A DNA stretch of 64,000 nt from Ancylostoma caninum. Taxonomy: Eukaryota; Nematoda; Chromadorea; Rhabditida; Ancylostomatidae. This document shows positions 11,858 to 23,940 of this stretch, piece after piece. Position numbers and translations under genes: made by a program. The stretch lies in contig JBAJFG010000328.1 of assembly GCA_037903475.1 (NCBI GenBank), forward strand, positions 434,001-498,000, read 5' to 3'. The notes under the pieces are model-generated. The model had not been told where the DNA came from. It saw only the letters and a list, made by a program, of their open reading frames with translations, and ran no database searches. Numbering within the stretch: position 1 is the stretch's first letter; each line of letters starts with the position of its first letter.

Positions 11858-12270
11858 TATTACATGGGGAAACCATGTGGGCAGAAATAAAAACATAATT
11901 GACGTATATTACATATCATAGATGATAGCAACTATAGTACATGAACGAAGCAGTATATTCTATTGAAAAGTATTGGAAACATTTGATGACCTGATGTATC
12001 GTTTTGCCAATTTCTTGAATTGTTTCACTTTAGTAGGGATGCGATGATTTTTGCTGAGATTCAGATACTGGGTTCCGGCACGGTTAACAAAAAAGTGTTG
12101 CCTTGCGGATGTAATTGCTTTATGGAATGAAATTTTATTCAAATCACCCCTAGTAGTGGAAGTGATAAATTTAAAGAAACTCGTGGCGAAATCGAAATAA
12201 ATGACATCAACTGGCGTTTTTTGTTCCAATGATAGGGTCCAATCATTTAGAACTTCCAACATTTAGGTGA
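11825..12270 (-). pseudogene. LINE fragment (CR1/L2-like) with TTA/TAA tail
   Basis: Minus strand 12262-11960 reads as a 100-codon frame starting LEVLNDWTLSLEQK, followed by DVIYFDFA. This matches the RT region around the first catalytic Asp in CR1/jockey-type LINEs. It then jumps to a Lys/Arg-rich C-end with the pattern NRAGTQYLNLS and VKQFKKLAKRYI, which fits the end of such ORFs. The middle of the RT is missing, so there has been an internal deletion. The perfect TTA microsatellite at 11825-11858 lies downstream on that strand and is the sort of simple 3' tail such elements carry. Confidence 0.6.
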
Positions 12271-12552
12271 GGATGGCCGCACTTGCAGGTGAGTGTTCTA
12301 TTTTTTGTTTTTTTTTTTGTTAATTTTGTGTTCTTATCACTTTTTTAAATTAGTTTTTAATATGAGGGGGAGGGGGAGGGAGTGGGAGTGGGAGAGCGAG
12401 AGGGTGAGGGGTGAGAGGGTACCTCTCTGCGGCGTAGAGGCTCGCACCATCTACGTGGCGCGGGCGAGGGAACTTCTGGAGTCCACAGCGCTCAGCTGCG
12501 CCGCGTCGGTGGTGCTTCGCTCCATGTCGCGGAGAGGTATGATCCGCAAGGC

Positions 12553-12815
12553 AGCCGCTATACTCCTCGAAGAGTATCGCAGCATGTGTCGCCGTCGCCG
12601 GCGATGGCGGCCGCCAATGTTGGTGACCGCTCTCAATCGATGCGCACCGACGTCACAGTCGCCAACCCCGCGACGGCGGCCGCCGATGTTGGCGATCGCG
12701 AGTTGCCGCCGGCGACGGTGGCCGCCGCCGCCGCTCCGCCCACAATCGATGCGTATCGGGCTCACAGTCGCAGGCGACGGCGACGCAAGCTGCTACAGTC
12801 CCCGAGGATCGTTGG
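12553..12815. mobile_element. MITE family P, copy 1 (nested-palindrome ends)
   Basis: The left end carries CCGCTATACTCCTCGAAGAG and the right end the inverted, diverged equivalent around 12781-12815. The interior is GC-rich with repeated GGCGGCCGCCAATGTTGG-type words. It is the same family as 26372-26688 and 37750-38020; this copy is the most decayed at its right end. Long open frames here on both strands are a by-product of its composition. Confidence 0.7.
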
Positions 12816-12829
12816 TTGTGCTACTTTGG

Positions 12830-14714
12830 AAATTTCTATTTCAGAGCAGTTCTGCTTCACAATGGATGAAATAAGCAAGCACTGCAAGGTGCAGTGCGAC
12901 GTGTAGACCGACCCCGAAGGAGCAGCCTTCGACAAGTGAGTTTCAAGAAGAAAAGGTTACGAAAGATTTGAGATTTGTTTAATGTATTACAGTTTTTCTC
13001 AAAAATTCTTGCTTCACGCTTCTCCGCCCATCTACTATGCCGCGCCACATTACCTAAGCATTATCATACGTGATGTGAGGTGGCTAAGCTGACGGGCGGT
13101 CCAGCGTGAGGTAAAAATTTTTGAAAATGACTGTACAGTCTATTATCGTCTATCCGAAACGACGAGTCCGCCCGCGCACTCGGGATTCGAGGGGCGGCGC
13201 TGCTGGGACGTATGCTGTTAGCTGCCACGTCGAACACGTCACAGCCAAATCATTGGCGGATACTACAAAGATAACGATGAAACGTGATACGCAGGTTAGA
13301 GATGATGACGTGAAGTGCTGGCAAGCGTGACTGCCTCTTGATCCCCGCATGTGTGGGTGGACTCGTCGTTTCGCACAGACTGTACCTTAGTCAGTTTCAC
13401 TATTTTGAAGTATTTAATTTCAGCAATTTTAAGTACTTTTTTTTATCGGCGCAGCTGCTAGAGCTCTGGGTATGGTGTTCTTTGACATCGCATTGGAATC
13501 GCCCCACCCAGGGCAGAGAAGACGATCAAGTGATGCACTGCGTCGATTTGCTGTCATACTTTGTAAGTGTAAGGTTCACACCACTTTGCGTGACTTTGAT
13601 GTGATCAGTTGCACTCTATTATGTGCATGTGATCCCGCTGCAACTGTGCGGGCGTGCTCGTGTCGCATAACGGGAATGAACGCGAAAAATGAGAAGCTTA
13701 CTAGCTTGCTAGAGAAGCTTGTTATCGTTCTTGTCGGTGAATATAGATGACTGCTTCCAGACGAATGTGGGTTACAATCAAGTTCGAATTATCGAGCGAT
13801 ATCACGCCCCTGAAGTGGTACCGAAAATAAAGCTTGAACAATATCTGAACTCAAGCGAAGCCTGCACATCTTGCTGCTGTCGAACGTGGGCGTAACATGT
13901 TCAAAACAGCTGCAAAATTTGGCACAAAGGGAGATAAACGGTGTGAGCCAAGAAGACTGAGCAAAAGTAGCGAAAAATCAATAAAATCGATGTAATTGAG
14001 AGGCCAGTCAGTAGGTTCGGGTGGAAAATAGCCTGTAACTTTCGTCGGGCTCTGCAGTGTCTATTAGCAAAATTTGGTCCGAATCGGTTCATCCTCCGCG
14101 ACTTCTTTCAGGATCATGCGAACGAATGAAGATACAAAGAGATTTAGACTTATAAGTAAATTTCTGTCTAAGCTGCTCCAGAAAATGTAACTCCTCTGTC
14201 TTTTGGTATATTTTATGATTAATTCAATTTTTCTTCAAGACGAGGATACGGTTGATGTATTGAGTAAATAAATAAATGATTCAGAAAAGAAAATTTGTTT
14301 GAGTTGTCTTGTTTAAATTATACTATCACTGCATAGTTCGATTACTACTGCTACATAGTTGGATTCATCCTAGACGATTTTGTAGCATTTGGGAATATGG
14401 ACACTCTGACTTGTGCAACGAAGCTGTACCCACATCTCGGGAATTGTAAAAGTGATAAACCATTTGAAACCATTTTTTTGTCAGGTGCTGCTTCCAAAGA
14501 GTTCCTTGTTCTTCAGACAGGAGTACCTTTCCGAAGTCTTTTAGGACTTCGGCTCCCATCAAGATGGTTGCTGTCCCGAAGTGAACAATAACGTACTGCA
14601 TGAATGTTCCTCCGCAAGAATGATATATTCAGGTATAATGAGAACTGTTAAACTTTGCCGAAAAAACCCAGAAAGTGGCTACTTCTGCTCTAGTATCATT
14701 CTGCTCTTTTACGC
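12830..14714. other. No recognised gene
   Basis: Short frames only; 14230-14330 is AT-rich. I found no exon with convincing splice signals. Confidence 0.4.
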
Positions 14715-15255
14715 TCCGTGATGGGCGCAAGCATCTCACAGGACTGGTTGAAATGCCCCTAGGTGCGTATTCTTCAATTGGGTAACGGATTCGCAGATTG
14801 CCAAAAATCCGACAATCCTTCAGAAACAATTTCTTTCTTCTGTATCATTTATTCGAAAAATGTCTGAACTTCTACACGGTATCAGGCTTCCGCCTCTAAT
14901 AACTGAGGAGGTTGCGGATAAACCGTGTTTTTTCTTACTACCAATTCACTCTTCTTTTCTCGAACAGCGCAGAAAAAAAGGTTGCTAAAAGTGTCCTCAT
15001 TAAGGTGATGATCAGGAAGGGAGGCGGTTTCCTAGATCCTGTTTTCGTGGAAACGACGTCACACTCTCCTGATCGACTACACTCGTCTGCGGTATAAGGA
15101 CGTGTTCGCTAAACGTACGTAAACTAAGTGATGGGCACAAGCATCTCACAGGAGTGGCTTAAATGCCCTTAGAATCGTGTTTTTCAATTGGGTAACGGAT
15201 TCGCAGATTGCCAAAAAATCCGGCAATTCTCCAGAATCAATTTCTTTCTTCGGAT
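14715..15255. repeat. Direct repeat pair, about 125 bases each
   Basis: 14715-14830 and 15128-15255 are direct copies (GTGATGGGCGCAAGCATCTC and its near-identical partner, plus the GGGTAACGGATTCGCAGATT block), 413 bases apart. The DNA between is unrelated to either copy. It may be a duplication or a dispersed repeat inserted twice. Confidence 0.75.
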
Positions 15256-16630
15256 GCTCGAAATTGGAGTGAGAATCCCTCAGATTCATGTCATGATTAA
15301 TACGCTTAGCAAGGCGGAAACAGTAGGTGTGGAGCGCATTAAGAAAAAGTGAAGAAGACTCCATCTTGGCTCCAAAATTTGCTCGCCTTATCAAAAAAGG
15401 TGTTGTCGTGCATTACCATGTTTTAGAATACCCATGAAGCATTATTTTGTGAGGACTGCAGCTTACCATAAAAAATGAAGAAAATGGAAATGAATGAAAC
15501 ATCAGGCGGCCCAGCGAGATCGATCATCATATCAGAAATTCTATTGGAATCTTATCGTCACAATGTTCACCTCACAAGGATTCAGTGATACTCTGACGTT
15601 TTTGATTTCCTTGTGTAAGAGAAATGGGACACACTTAGCCCAAGTCTAGATTTTCCATCCGCGCTAATTCTAAGCCGGTAATGGGAATGAAGTGTGATCC
15701 ATCCAGTCCATTCCACTTCCACAAAATATTTGATTTATGGTCAGATTTTGCCTGCGACGACCATTCGTGACTGCTCATGGATATCACCGAATCACAGATT
15801 TCGACACTCAGTAGTAAGAATTCTTTTTCAAGAAAATTCCCCATGGAATTGCTGGGTTTCAACAAGCATTTCTACACTTGAGCGTCGTCTCTGATTAAAA
15901 TTTGAACAACTGAGCTTTATGTTTGCAAAAGATATGGAGGAAAGTTGGAAAGACTACATATTATAATTTTGTGTGAGAGAAGTCGGGTTTCGTTTGACAA
16001 ACCTTTCAACTAAATTGGATGGGTAATGTGAGCATCAGGAAAACCGCATTACTCGTACAGGGAAAAGACGAAGCAGGCTTACATTCTATAATACATTCAC
16101 CTGGATTTCGTCTGAACATTTAACACGCTTTAACAATTCACGTATGGAAAGAAAGCAGCACACAAAATTTGGAAAAAAGCCACACAACTACCGCACTATC
16201 CTTGTTGATAAATCGAATGTGGTTCCAATGATTTTAGAACCACTGGATTACCAGGTGAGCTCCTAATTCCACAGACAATATCCCAGCGAACCTTTGAAAA
16301 ACGTTACAACTACTAAAAGACTCAACTTTTAAATGCACTTTTAAGCACATAAGAATAATTTCCAATAGTTTCAATAACAATTGATCCCTAATCTCAGCTT
16401 TTTTTCAACGTGTGATACCCTCTTTTCTTAGTTCTTCCCTCTACTTTGGCTAACATGATTACTTGAGAGGTTGTTTAGATAGCTAAATGCTTCCACTTAA
16501 CGTCGACTTGTGAAGTGTCGTACGATACAATTACCTTTGCCGGCAAAAAGTCCACTTTCACACCTGTTCCAACGCTCTCGATTTCTTTCTCTCTTTCTTC
16601 AGAAGGGGTCTAAGCGAAAGCCGCCAGAGT
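15256..16630. other. No recognised gene; upstream region of the 16.7-kb gene
   Basis: AT-rich with short frames. The last 100 bases form a pyrimidine-rich stretch before the TATA box of the secreted-protein gene. Confidence 0.4.
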
Positions 16631-16639
16631 TGCTTGGGC

Positions 16640-16646
16640 TATAAAG
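16640..16646 (+). promoter_or_regulatory. TATA box of secreted-protein gene A
   Basis: TATAAAG begins 43 bases before the ATG at 16683, leaving room for only a very short 5' leader. The paralogue at 57.2 kb has its TATA box at the same distance. Confidence 0.7.
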
Positions 16647-16682
16647 AGGTGGGGTTTACTGTGGTGGGCATCAACAGCAGCG

Positions 16683-19600
16683 ATGAACTCCTCCTTCTTC
16701 CTCCTCGCTCTCGTTCTCGCCATCAGCCAATTGTAAGTTTATCTCAGGCGAATTCAGCCGTTCAGTGGGGTGATTAAGGGTTGTCTTTTTTCTTTCATTG
16801 TTCATGTTAGAGAATTTTTTACGGCTGATATCTGCAGAGAAATGCTTTGTATTCTCTCAAATGTTTCTTTGGTTTCTGTCGTCCTGAGATATTCAATGAC
16901 TTATCGTGTAGGACTGAGGAAAACATAATGAAAAATGTCAAATATCATTTCCTGTTAGTGGAGCTTCGATCATTCCTTATTATTCAAGCTGTTTCGGATC
17001 TCTCCAAGGGAAAGTCGGGCATGACTGCCACTCATCACATCACATACCTCCTCCTTTACCTAATTTAGGGAAACTTGAAAGAAGGGAACGTAAAAAATTC
17101 GCAATAATAGCTTGCAGTGTCTTAACGTTAGCACCGCAGCAGAGGTAAATACAGTTCGATTTCGTAGGTTTATATGTCAATTTTAAATTTTCATTTCGTG
17201 ATTATAAGTTTTTTACAAGCTTTGTTGATTCAGTGGTTTATAACACTAAAAATTCGTAGTGTTGTAATAATAACAGGTGAAGATTATGCATCACCCATCG
17301 TAAACAAATCCATGGCTTCCAACTAATAGTGAAGGATGTAGTTTCAATCTAGAAGTCTCAACTGAATTTTTGCTCATTTCCATTCATCAATAATTCACAT
17401 ATTTATGAGACGTATTCGATATAACGTAACATATCCCTATACTAACTATAAAATTTGCAGGTCAGCTGCATACTATTCTCCCTTCGAAGCCTTCGACGGT
17501 TTGTGATTCTCTCATCTTGTGTTTATTGCTTTACGAGCACCCTGTAAGGAGGAAAATATTGCGTTACGGTCATACTCATAATATGAGTATAACCTCAAAT
17601 AGATCAATGACCTGCTTGCAATAACCTCAAATGGATCAATGACCTGCTTGCAAACACCATCTCACACGGTAATTAAGTTCTTGTTTCGTCCTCCTATATA
17701 AGGACTGAGAAACAAAATTTTCTAGAACGCAGGCGTAGGAGGACAAGCTCGTGATCGCATGCGCTCGCCGTGAGGCTCAATTATAGACTGTGCCTCGCGA
17801 GGATGCGAAGCTGCCGGGGCATTCGGTCGATGTTTCGTCGTAGGTGCATGGACCTAGTGGAAGTCGGGTGCATTCGGGATTTCGCGACTGGATCAGCGGC
17901 TAGCGAAATCGAGACCTCCGGGCGAGATAGTGTTTACAACGATTTGACGATGCGTAGCAGCAATGTACGGAACAGAGGGACAGAGTCGCCCTCTGCTGGA
18001 GATTCGTTATTGACTCCATTCAGTTGTGGAACAGTGGAACGATAACCATTTCGAAAGGAAATGTGCATGCCCATGGAGAATGTAGCGAAGGATTCACTCG
18101 GTGACCTTGCTTGGGATGTGCTCTTTGTGCATCTCTCTCTGAGGTCCCATGGGGACTATGCAGCTTGAAGATCCGTCTGTTTTTAAGAAGGGCAGTACAA
18201 TCAAATACACAGGATGAAGAACGCGTCATCATAAGATGTTGTGACATTTTCTGAAACCAATCGTGCAATTGATCAAATTTTCTAAATATTTCCTAACTTT
18301 GTCCCATTACTTTCGAGATTTACAAAGAGTGCGGTTGCACTGATGACGGAGAGATGTGCCGGTGCGTCGTAGTTCAGTAAAAAAGGGGAGGGAGGGGGGC
18401 TCCCTACGATAATGGGTCGCCAGACTTTCGAAATTACGATACAAATAAAAATCTTGTATTAGTTTATTTTTAATTGCTTATTTTTATTATCTTTAATATA
18501 GTTTTTATTAAATATTTATTATTATAATTAATATTTTTATTAATTTTATTTTTCGTCTGGGTCCCCAAAACGGCGGAGACCTCACTCTTTTCCCAGCCCC
18601 CCCCCCTCCGCCACTTTCTGCTTCCGCCGCTGGTGTCCACCGATCGAGAAATAGTCTCCCGTGACCCAATAGTGGGAAAACGGCAGGGCACGGATCCATC
18701 GATGGAGATTGGATCAGCAGAGGCCCATTAGTGCGGAAAGCGCCGGTATACGAGTCCCACCGATGGATCGGGTCTGAGCTGGCCCAATAGTGGGAAGAAC
18801 GCAAGATACAGATCCACGAATGTAGGATGGGTCTGCCCTGGCCCAGTAGTGGGGTAAACGCCAGAATACGGGTGCACTAATGGAGAATAAGTCCTCCGTG
18901 GTCCGATAGTGGGGAAAACGCCAAGATGCTGTCTGCAGGCGGAGTAGGGGCACGCTACGTGGTCGTTGGTGTCTCAGTCGACCACCTCTTCTTCCTCCCT
19001 GTATATTGAAACAGAAGCTCATCGGTTGGACTATCTCAGTAACGTGAAGCTTGAATCATTTCTGGCGATTATTCGCGCGGCATTGGTTACACTGTTTACA
19101 CTGTATTGTTCACAAGTACTGAAAGAAAGTGAAAGATAATCCTGTGCAGAGTTGGGAGTGGAAGTTTAGTCATGTAAGAAATGTGACAAAAAAGAGTAAG
19201 TAGTATCACTGCATCGAAAATTAGCTTTACATGTGAAGAATTTGCAGGCAAGGCTAGGATCGCGAGAGAACTCGAAGCCCGATTTCGGCGAGACGGCCAG
19301 ACCTGTAGAATATACGCAACTCATAAGGAGAATTTCGTATTTGAGCTCAGCTAATGATTAGTTTTGCTTGTTTGCTGATTTTTTAAGCATTTTATACGTG
19401 TGAAGCTTTTGCACATACCTCGAGTGACTGCCTCACTCCACTTTGTAGCGTCCCGAAGGGGCGGTAGTCACACAAATATTGCACAAATATTTCAGGGCAT
19501 ATAGCCGGTCTTCCATTCCTTCATGCTTCATTTGCTGGAGCACCTTTGCCACATCCTATCGCCTTCAGAAATGGGCCTATTTACACATCAATCACACCCT

Positions 19601-19896
19601 CAATTGTAAGTGCTAGGTCGAAGAACCTCTTGGAAAACTCTTATCCTTCATGAACAGTGGTCCTCTGCTGAAAAACAGAGCATTTTCTGAGAGTTCTTCA
19701 TTTTTTAGCATCCCATCTACCATACCCCACGCTTTGAGATTCGCAACATTATTCGCACTACTGACAAAGGTGACTCTATAAACATTTTTCTTCCATACAT
19801 TTTTAAATATCGGTTGAATACCAAATTCCAGACACGGCTCATTTCTCCGGTACAAGCCATCGTTCTTTCGGATTCCCATTTTACAGAAATCTGTGA
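16683..19896 (+). CDS. Secreted small protein A (107 aa, five exons, unknown family)
   Basis: Exons: 16683-16732, 17461-17498, 19496-19605, 19709-19769, 19832-19896 (stop TGA). Introns start GTAAGT, GTTTGT, GTAAGT, GTGACT and end in TTTGCAG, TTTCAG, TTTTAG, TTCCAG, with phases 2, 1, 0, 1. The product opens with a signal peptide (MNSSFFLLALVLAISQL, then SAAYY), so it is predicted to be secreted. The mature part includes NGPIYTSITPSI, HPIYHTPRFEI and a C-end HFSGTSHRSFGFPF. No cysteines are seen. All exon boundaries match the paralogue at 57225-58508, and about 40 of the last 54 aligned residues are identical, which is the main proof of both models. I do not recognise the family and assign no function; neuropeptide-like or cuticle-associated roles are only guesses. 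Intron 2 (about 2.0 kb) is swollen by a tandem repeat, a MITE and a minisatellite. A variant polyadenylation signal AATGAA lies about 70 bases past the stop. Confidence 0.85.
17589..17652. repeat. Tandem duplication, 32-base unit x2
   Basis: Two adjacent copies of a unit starting ATAACCTCAAAT differ at one base. It lies in intron 2 of secreted-protein gene A. Confidence 0.9.
18374..18632. mobile_element. hAT-like MITE, copy 1
   Basis: About 259 bases: a purine-rich GGGGAGGGAGGGGGG left part, an AT-rich middle (ATTTTTAATTGCTTATTTTT) and a C-rich right part (CCAGCCCCCCCCCTCC). It aligns along its length with 60407-60673. Terminal CAGT-type ends and G-run/C-run arms fit non-autonomous hAT elements. 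It lies in intron 2 of gene A. A partial relative of the C-rich part is at about 39240-39360. Confidence 0.65.
18632..18960. repeat. Diverged minisatellite, about 60-base unit
   Basis: Five to six degenerate units containing CCCAATAGTGGGAA, a short AACGCCA word and a CGATGGA word, each about 60 bases apart. The same unit type builds the large inverted repeat at 27-33 kb. It lies in intron 2 of gene A, directly after the MITE. Confidence 0.7.
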
Positions 19897-20344
19897 AGGC
19901 TTCTATTGTGATATAATCTGTACATGCTTGTATATTATTCACGTTTTCCGCTCACTACATCGGAAATGAATCGAAAATGAATTTTACAAATTTAAGGAAT
20001 ATGCCATGAATATGCTCTCAATGGATGCCAATCAGGCATGTGCGGAAGTAAAATTTTGAATCCCGTAAACGGAAAACGGAACGTCAAAAATGGGCAGAAA
20101 ACGGATAGCGTAAAATGGAAAACGGAGAATTTTGTCTAAGCATAGTTCGTGACTAAAAGCCCTGTCCAATTAACTAGGATTTTCTAGGTATCTCCTCGGT
20201 GAACATGAGTGGTGACTCTTTTAAGTAATTGAGTAACATCAAGTCCACTGATGGCACTTATTTCAAACACCTGGAATATAGGTAAATCGAGGGGTATTTA
20301 TCCTTCACCTAGTTGCAAAAGATCATCAGAGTCACATAATCAAC

Positions 20345-20410
20345 CAGCCTGGCCGTCCTGCTAACGCCGGACTTCCAGACTTCTACTGATGCTCGCTTCG
20401 CTCACATACT
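20345..20410 (+). repeat. Short dispersed repeat, copy 1
   Basis: Contains CAGCCTGGCCGTCCTGCTAA followed by CGCCGGACT; the same block recurs inverted at 23022-23083 and direct at 45178-45240. The GTCCGGC/GCCGGAC words can pair as a small stem. Confidence 0.6.
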
Positions 20411-20608
20411 GCACGTTGAAAGCAAACGCAAAAGTGTAAATGGATTGATAAAATCTGTATACTTCCACGCAGTTCTATCGCTCTTCTGAGAAGCTCTTGA
20501 TCCCGTAGGTGGTAGCTTCCCCCCAAATGAACGAAGTTATGCTCTCCCATGTGGGCGAATTTAGTGGCCGTGAAGTATTGAGTGTAACCAATTCAGTGAA
20601 AATCATAG

Positions 20609-20753
20609 TTAATATTAATTGGCATTTTATGTGTGTATGTATACGTGTGTGTATGCAAAAGAACCAGCCACTTTCGTCAAAAACTACCGACACCGTCGTG
20701 TTCAGCGCATTGAGTTATGTACAGATAAGTTGCAAATCTTGATTCTTACCTTG
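20609..20753 (+). repeat. GT-bearing dispersed repeat, copy 1
   Basis: Begins TTAATATTAATTGGCATTTT, has a short GT-rich core, then AGAACCAGCCAC, TTCAGCGCATTGAGTTATGT and TTACCTTG. It is the same family as 21935-22071 and, inverted, 45770-46420. Confidence 0.7.
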
Positions 20754-21934
20754 ATTTAAAGCTTCACACAAAGAGTTAATTGCAGGCCAGCTGGATGAGG
20801 ACAAACTCGCACAATTTCAACACCGGAAGAGTGCAGCATGTTCCGCAACCGCTTTCTTAATTTCACTTATGCAAATGCGCTGTTGTCTGGTTCCTCAGAA
20901 TGCACGTCCATGCTTGCTATCCTTGTTCTGTTCTCGATGAAAGAAAAACAAACACGGCACTCAGAGAAGTTTGTGCCATTTAACATGCATACGCTGTAGC
21001 GGAAGGTGATGAGCAGAAGCACACTTCGGGCAGCACTCGTACCAGTAGTTGGTTTCCTTGGTTTTTGGGAGTCGTTATTCGTTCAGTCTTCTGTTGGTCT
21101 TCTTGTTTCAGGTGACTCTTCTTGTTATAAGTATCGCAAAAAGCACGCATGGTGAGATACTACATGTAATTCTTCAAACAAAAAAGGCATTAGCTACTAA
21201 AGCGTACTGACTCATGCGCACCATGTCGGATTCGTCTCAACATGCGCGCCTGTGTGTTGCTGGTTTGCATTGCAATATACTCAAACACGTCCTGTGGAGT
21301 CATCCACACTACACAAGATCCGTGCCCAATCACGCAGCAAAGAAATGGTTCGGCTTTAACTTTCCTGTTGTTCAACACTGCAGCTTCCTTCGCCCACGTT
21401 CGAAACTCTGTCGTCTCTCCAGCATCCATTTACTGTGAAGTCAAAACGCGCTCCCTTGACTTCACGTCCCTGGCGGATTTGTTCACTTTGAAATAACTAA
21501 TTTGATCGATTTCATGTGAATTGCCACTGGAAATGAATTATGTTTTCCTCCATGCTGTGATAGCCCATTAGATACGGTGTAATCTGGACATACCCCGACC
21601 GTTGAAGCGGCAACAGGGCCATCCTATGACTGTTGGCCGGGAAAACCGTTGCCTGGCACCTTTGACCTCCTGCTGCTCAGCCGGCGCATCTCCGTATTGA
21701 ACGGGTATGGGAACGTCATCTATTTTGGCGTAAGATCTACTTATTGCGATAGTGTTATCCTGATCGCCTCCACCAGTATGCCTTCCTGTCTCCTCCACTT
21801 CTGGACGCCGCTTCACTGCCCATATATCGGAGCTTCTTCGCAAAGATCATACCCACAGCTTTCACACAGCTATGGACCTGCCGCGCGATGTCCTTCCCAG
21901 CAACAAACACCGTCGCATCCTTAGACAGCTATTA
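20754..21934. other. No certain gene; ambiguous short ORFs near 21.2-21.5 kb
   Basis: Plus strand 21242-21496 (84 codons) begins with a signal-peptide-like MRACVLLVCIAIYSNTSCG. The opposite strand 21429-21190 (79 codons) is also open. Only one, or neither, can be real. I see no splice context that decides, and no motif I recognise. Confidence 0.3.
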
Positions 21935-22071
21935 TTAATATTAATTGGCATTTTATGTCGGTGTGTGTGTGTACAAGAGAACCAGACCCTACCGAAAAAA
22001 TCTGATTGCACCACGATGTTCAGCATGTCAAGTTACATATATAAAGTGTGCAAATTTTCATTTTTACCTTG
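21935..22071 (+). repeat. GT-bearing dispersed repeat, copy 2
   Basis: Shares the TTAATATTAATTGGCATTTT start, a GTGTGTGTGTGT core, AGAACCAG, GTTCAGCATGTCAAGTTAC and the TTTTTACCTTGG end with the other two copies. Confidence 0.75.
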
Positions 22072-22429
22072 GTTGGCAGGTGTTTTGGTCCACTCTGTTT
22101 CGCATGGAAAACCTATAGTTGTTTACATCACGGTGAAAATGAATGAGTCTGGTTGTTTATTTGCAGGTTTTTATCAAGTCATGTAAAAAACAACAAGGTG
22201 TGAGTATGGTTTAGAGAGAAGTGGTCTAGCGAGATAGAAGGGGAACAGCAACAGGAGAAGATATCGGCGGCGAAGTTTGCAGGAGGGTTCTAGAAACGGA
22301 CGCATAGCAGTGTGAGGATGCGCACGCAGTCAGTAGTTGGAAAGATGTCATCGTACAGGTCCGCAGCGGTGTGAGAAGTGTGCTAGACTAAGCGTCTGAC
22401 GAAGATGCTGAGAATCTGGCCCAGTTATG

Positions 22430-22830
22430 GACTGGGGATGCACCGACCACTCCGTAGTGGGGAAAATGTAGAGAATCGGATTCGCTGATGGCGACGGCAT
22501 TCGGTAGTGAGATCGATGCTCAAGAAGTGGTCCACAAATGGATGTGACGTGGGCCGGCTTTCACACATAGAGGAAAGACGTCACCCGATGGTTTCACAGC
22601 TGTGGTAAGGGCGCTATGAAAGGGTGCGCCGGCGTCCAAAAGCGGGGAAACGCCTGCAGTCGGCTCCAACGGCGTGATATGGGTGCACCGTCCTCCAAAA
22701 GCGGGGAAATGCCTGAAGTTGGGTCTAACGGCATAATAAGGGTGTAGAGGCGTTCAAAAGTGGAGGAACCTCTGGAGACAGGTCCCAACGGTGAGATAAG
22801 GGAGCACCGGTGTTCAGATCCAATCCCAGT
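22430..22830. repeat. Minisatellite patch, about 60-67-base unit
   Basis: Degenerate units carry CAAAAGCGGGGAAA-type words followed by GCCTG and GGTCTAACGGC words, repeated at roughly 60-67-base steps. A shorter related patch lies at 30200-30370. Confidence 0.7.
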
Positions 22831-23940
22831 TTGCACATACTCGGTCAATTTTTACTGTTTACGTCCACCACAGCGAACCGAAATGCGTTATCACAAATTG
22901 TTGAAAAGGAGCTGCCTATGGTGGGTCAATGGTTCCATGAACCGCCGTGAAGAATACTTCTCTGTGGATACTGTCTGTTCATCCACCTGCGCTAATCTTA
23001 CCTGAGGACAATGAAAATATGCGAGCGAAGCGAGCACTACAAGAAGCCTGAGAGTCCAGCGTAAGCCGGACGATCAGGCTGGTAGATCCTAATTCGGCAA
23101 CCCCCCTGGTGTTCTCAACGGACTCCGCCGCTTCTCTATCAGCATCGTAACAGAACTTACTCCTCTTAACTGACAATTCATTCATGTGTGTACGAGCATG
23201 AGACATTGTCATCAAAAATTGACTACATTATCGTGTACAGTGCATGGAATTGTGTACGAAGGGATGCATATTTCCATTCTTTCCTCTTTTTTACATCGGT
23301 TGTGTCAATATTCAACGGTTGTTCCCCCTCAGTCAGAATGAATAAGATGGGTATTTGATCACGAGATTGTATAAAAGGCAAGAGGCTGGAAAGGTGGCAT
23401 GAGAATTACAAGAAAAAAATCCAGATGGGCGGGCAACGGTACAGATGAAAGGTGTACTATCACGGATGGAGGGAAAATTATAGGAATGGGCTCCGTAGTT
23501 GCAAGTAAGCGTTGCGGCATTGAAAGTTTGCTCTCGGCAAATCAGACAGCATACACTCAGAATAAGTATTATTTATCCTTACAGGGTGACCGCTGAATAT
23601 GGATTGTTTGAACAGCGGGAGATTACTGCCTTTAGGTACCAGGCCCTGACGGGCTGAATTAGGAGAGCATCGTGAGTGCATCACCGGGTGTTGCGGACGG
23701 TGCAAGCGGCCGCTGTCTGGCTCGGTTGACAGAACTTCTCTCTCTGAGTCCTGCTTCACCTTCCACGCTCTGGAATAGATGAGTCAGAACTAAAACCGAC
23801 TATCTGATGACACTAGTTAATATCATGTCCCTTGCTTACATACGTGAGAAAAGTGTCAGCGCTCATTAATTTCACTGGATAGGTCTACGAGGGTGCGTCT
23901 TATCGAGCAAAACGTGCATATCGGTAGTTCGAAAACATTA
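22831..23940. other. No recognised gene; short dispersed repeat at 23022-23083
   Basis: The 23022-23083 block is the inverted copy of the repeat at 20345-20410. The rest shows only short frames without motifs. Confidence 0.4.

Noticed and set aside
12293..12906. 193-codon plus-strand frame rich in Arg/Pro
   Set aside because: Most of it lies in the GC-rich MITE family P copy, and both strands are equally open; composition artefact.
17770..18045. 91-codon plus-strand frame in intron 2 of gene A as an extra exon
   Set aside because: The paralogue has nothing equivalent between exons 2 and 3, and including it would break the conserved phase 1 junction.
21190..21496. Secreted small ORF (plus) versus 79-codon ORF (minus)
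   Set aside because: Both strands are open over the same bases and neither has decisive splice signals or a known motif, so I do not call a gene.
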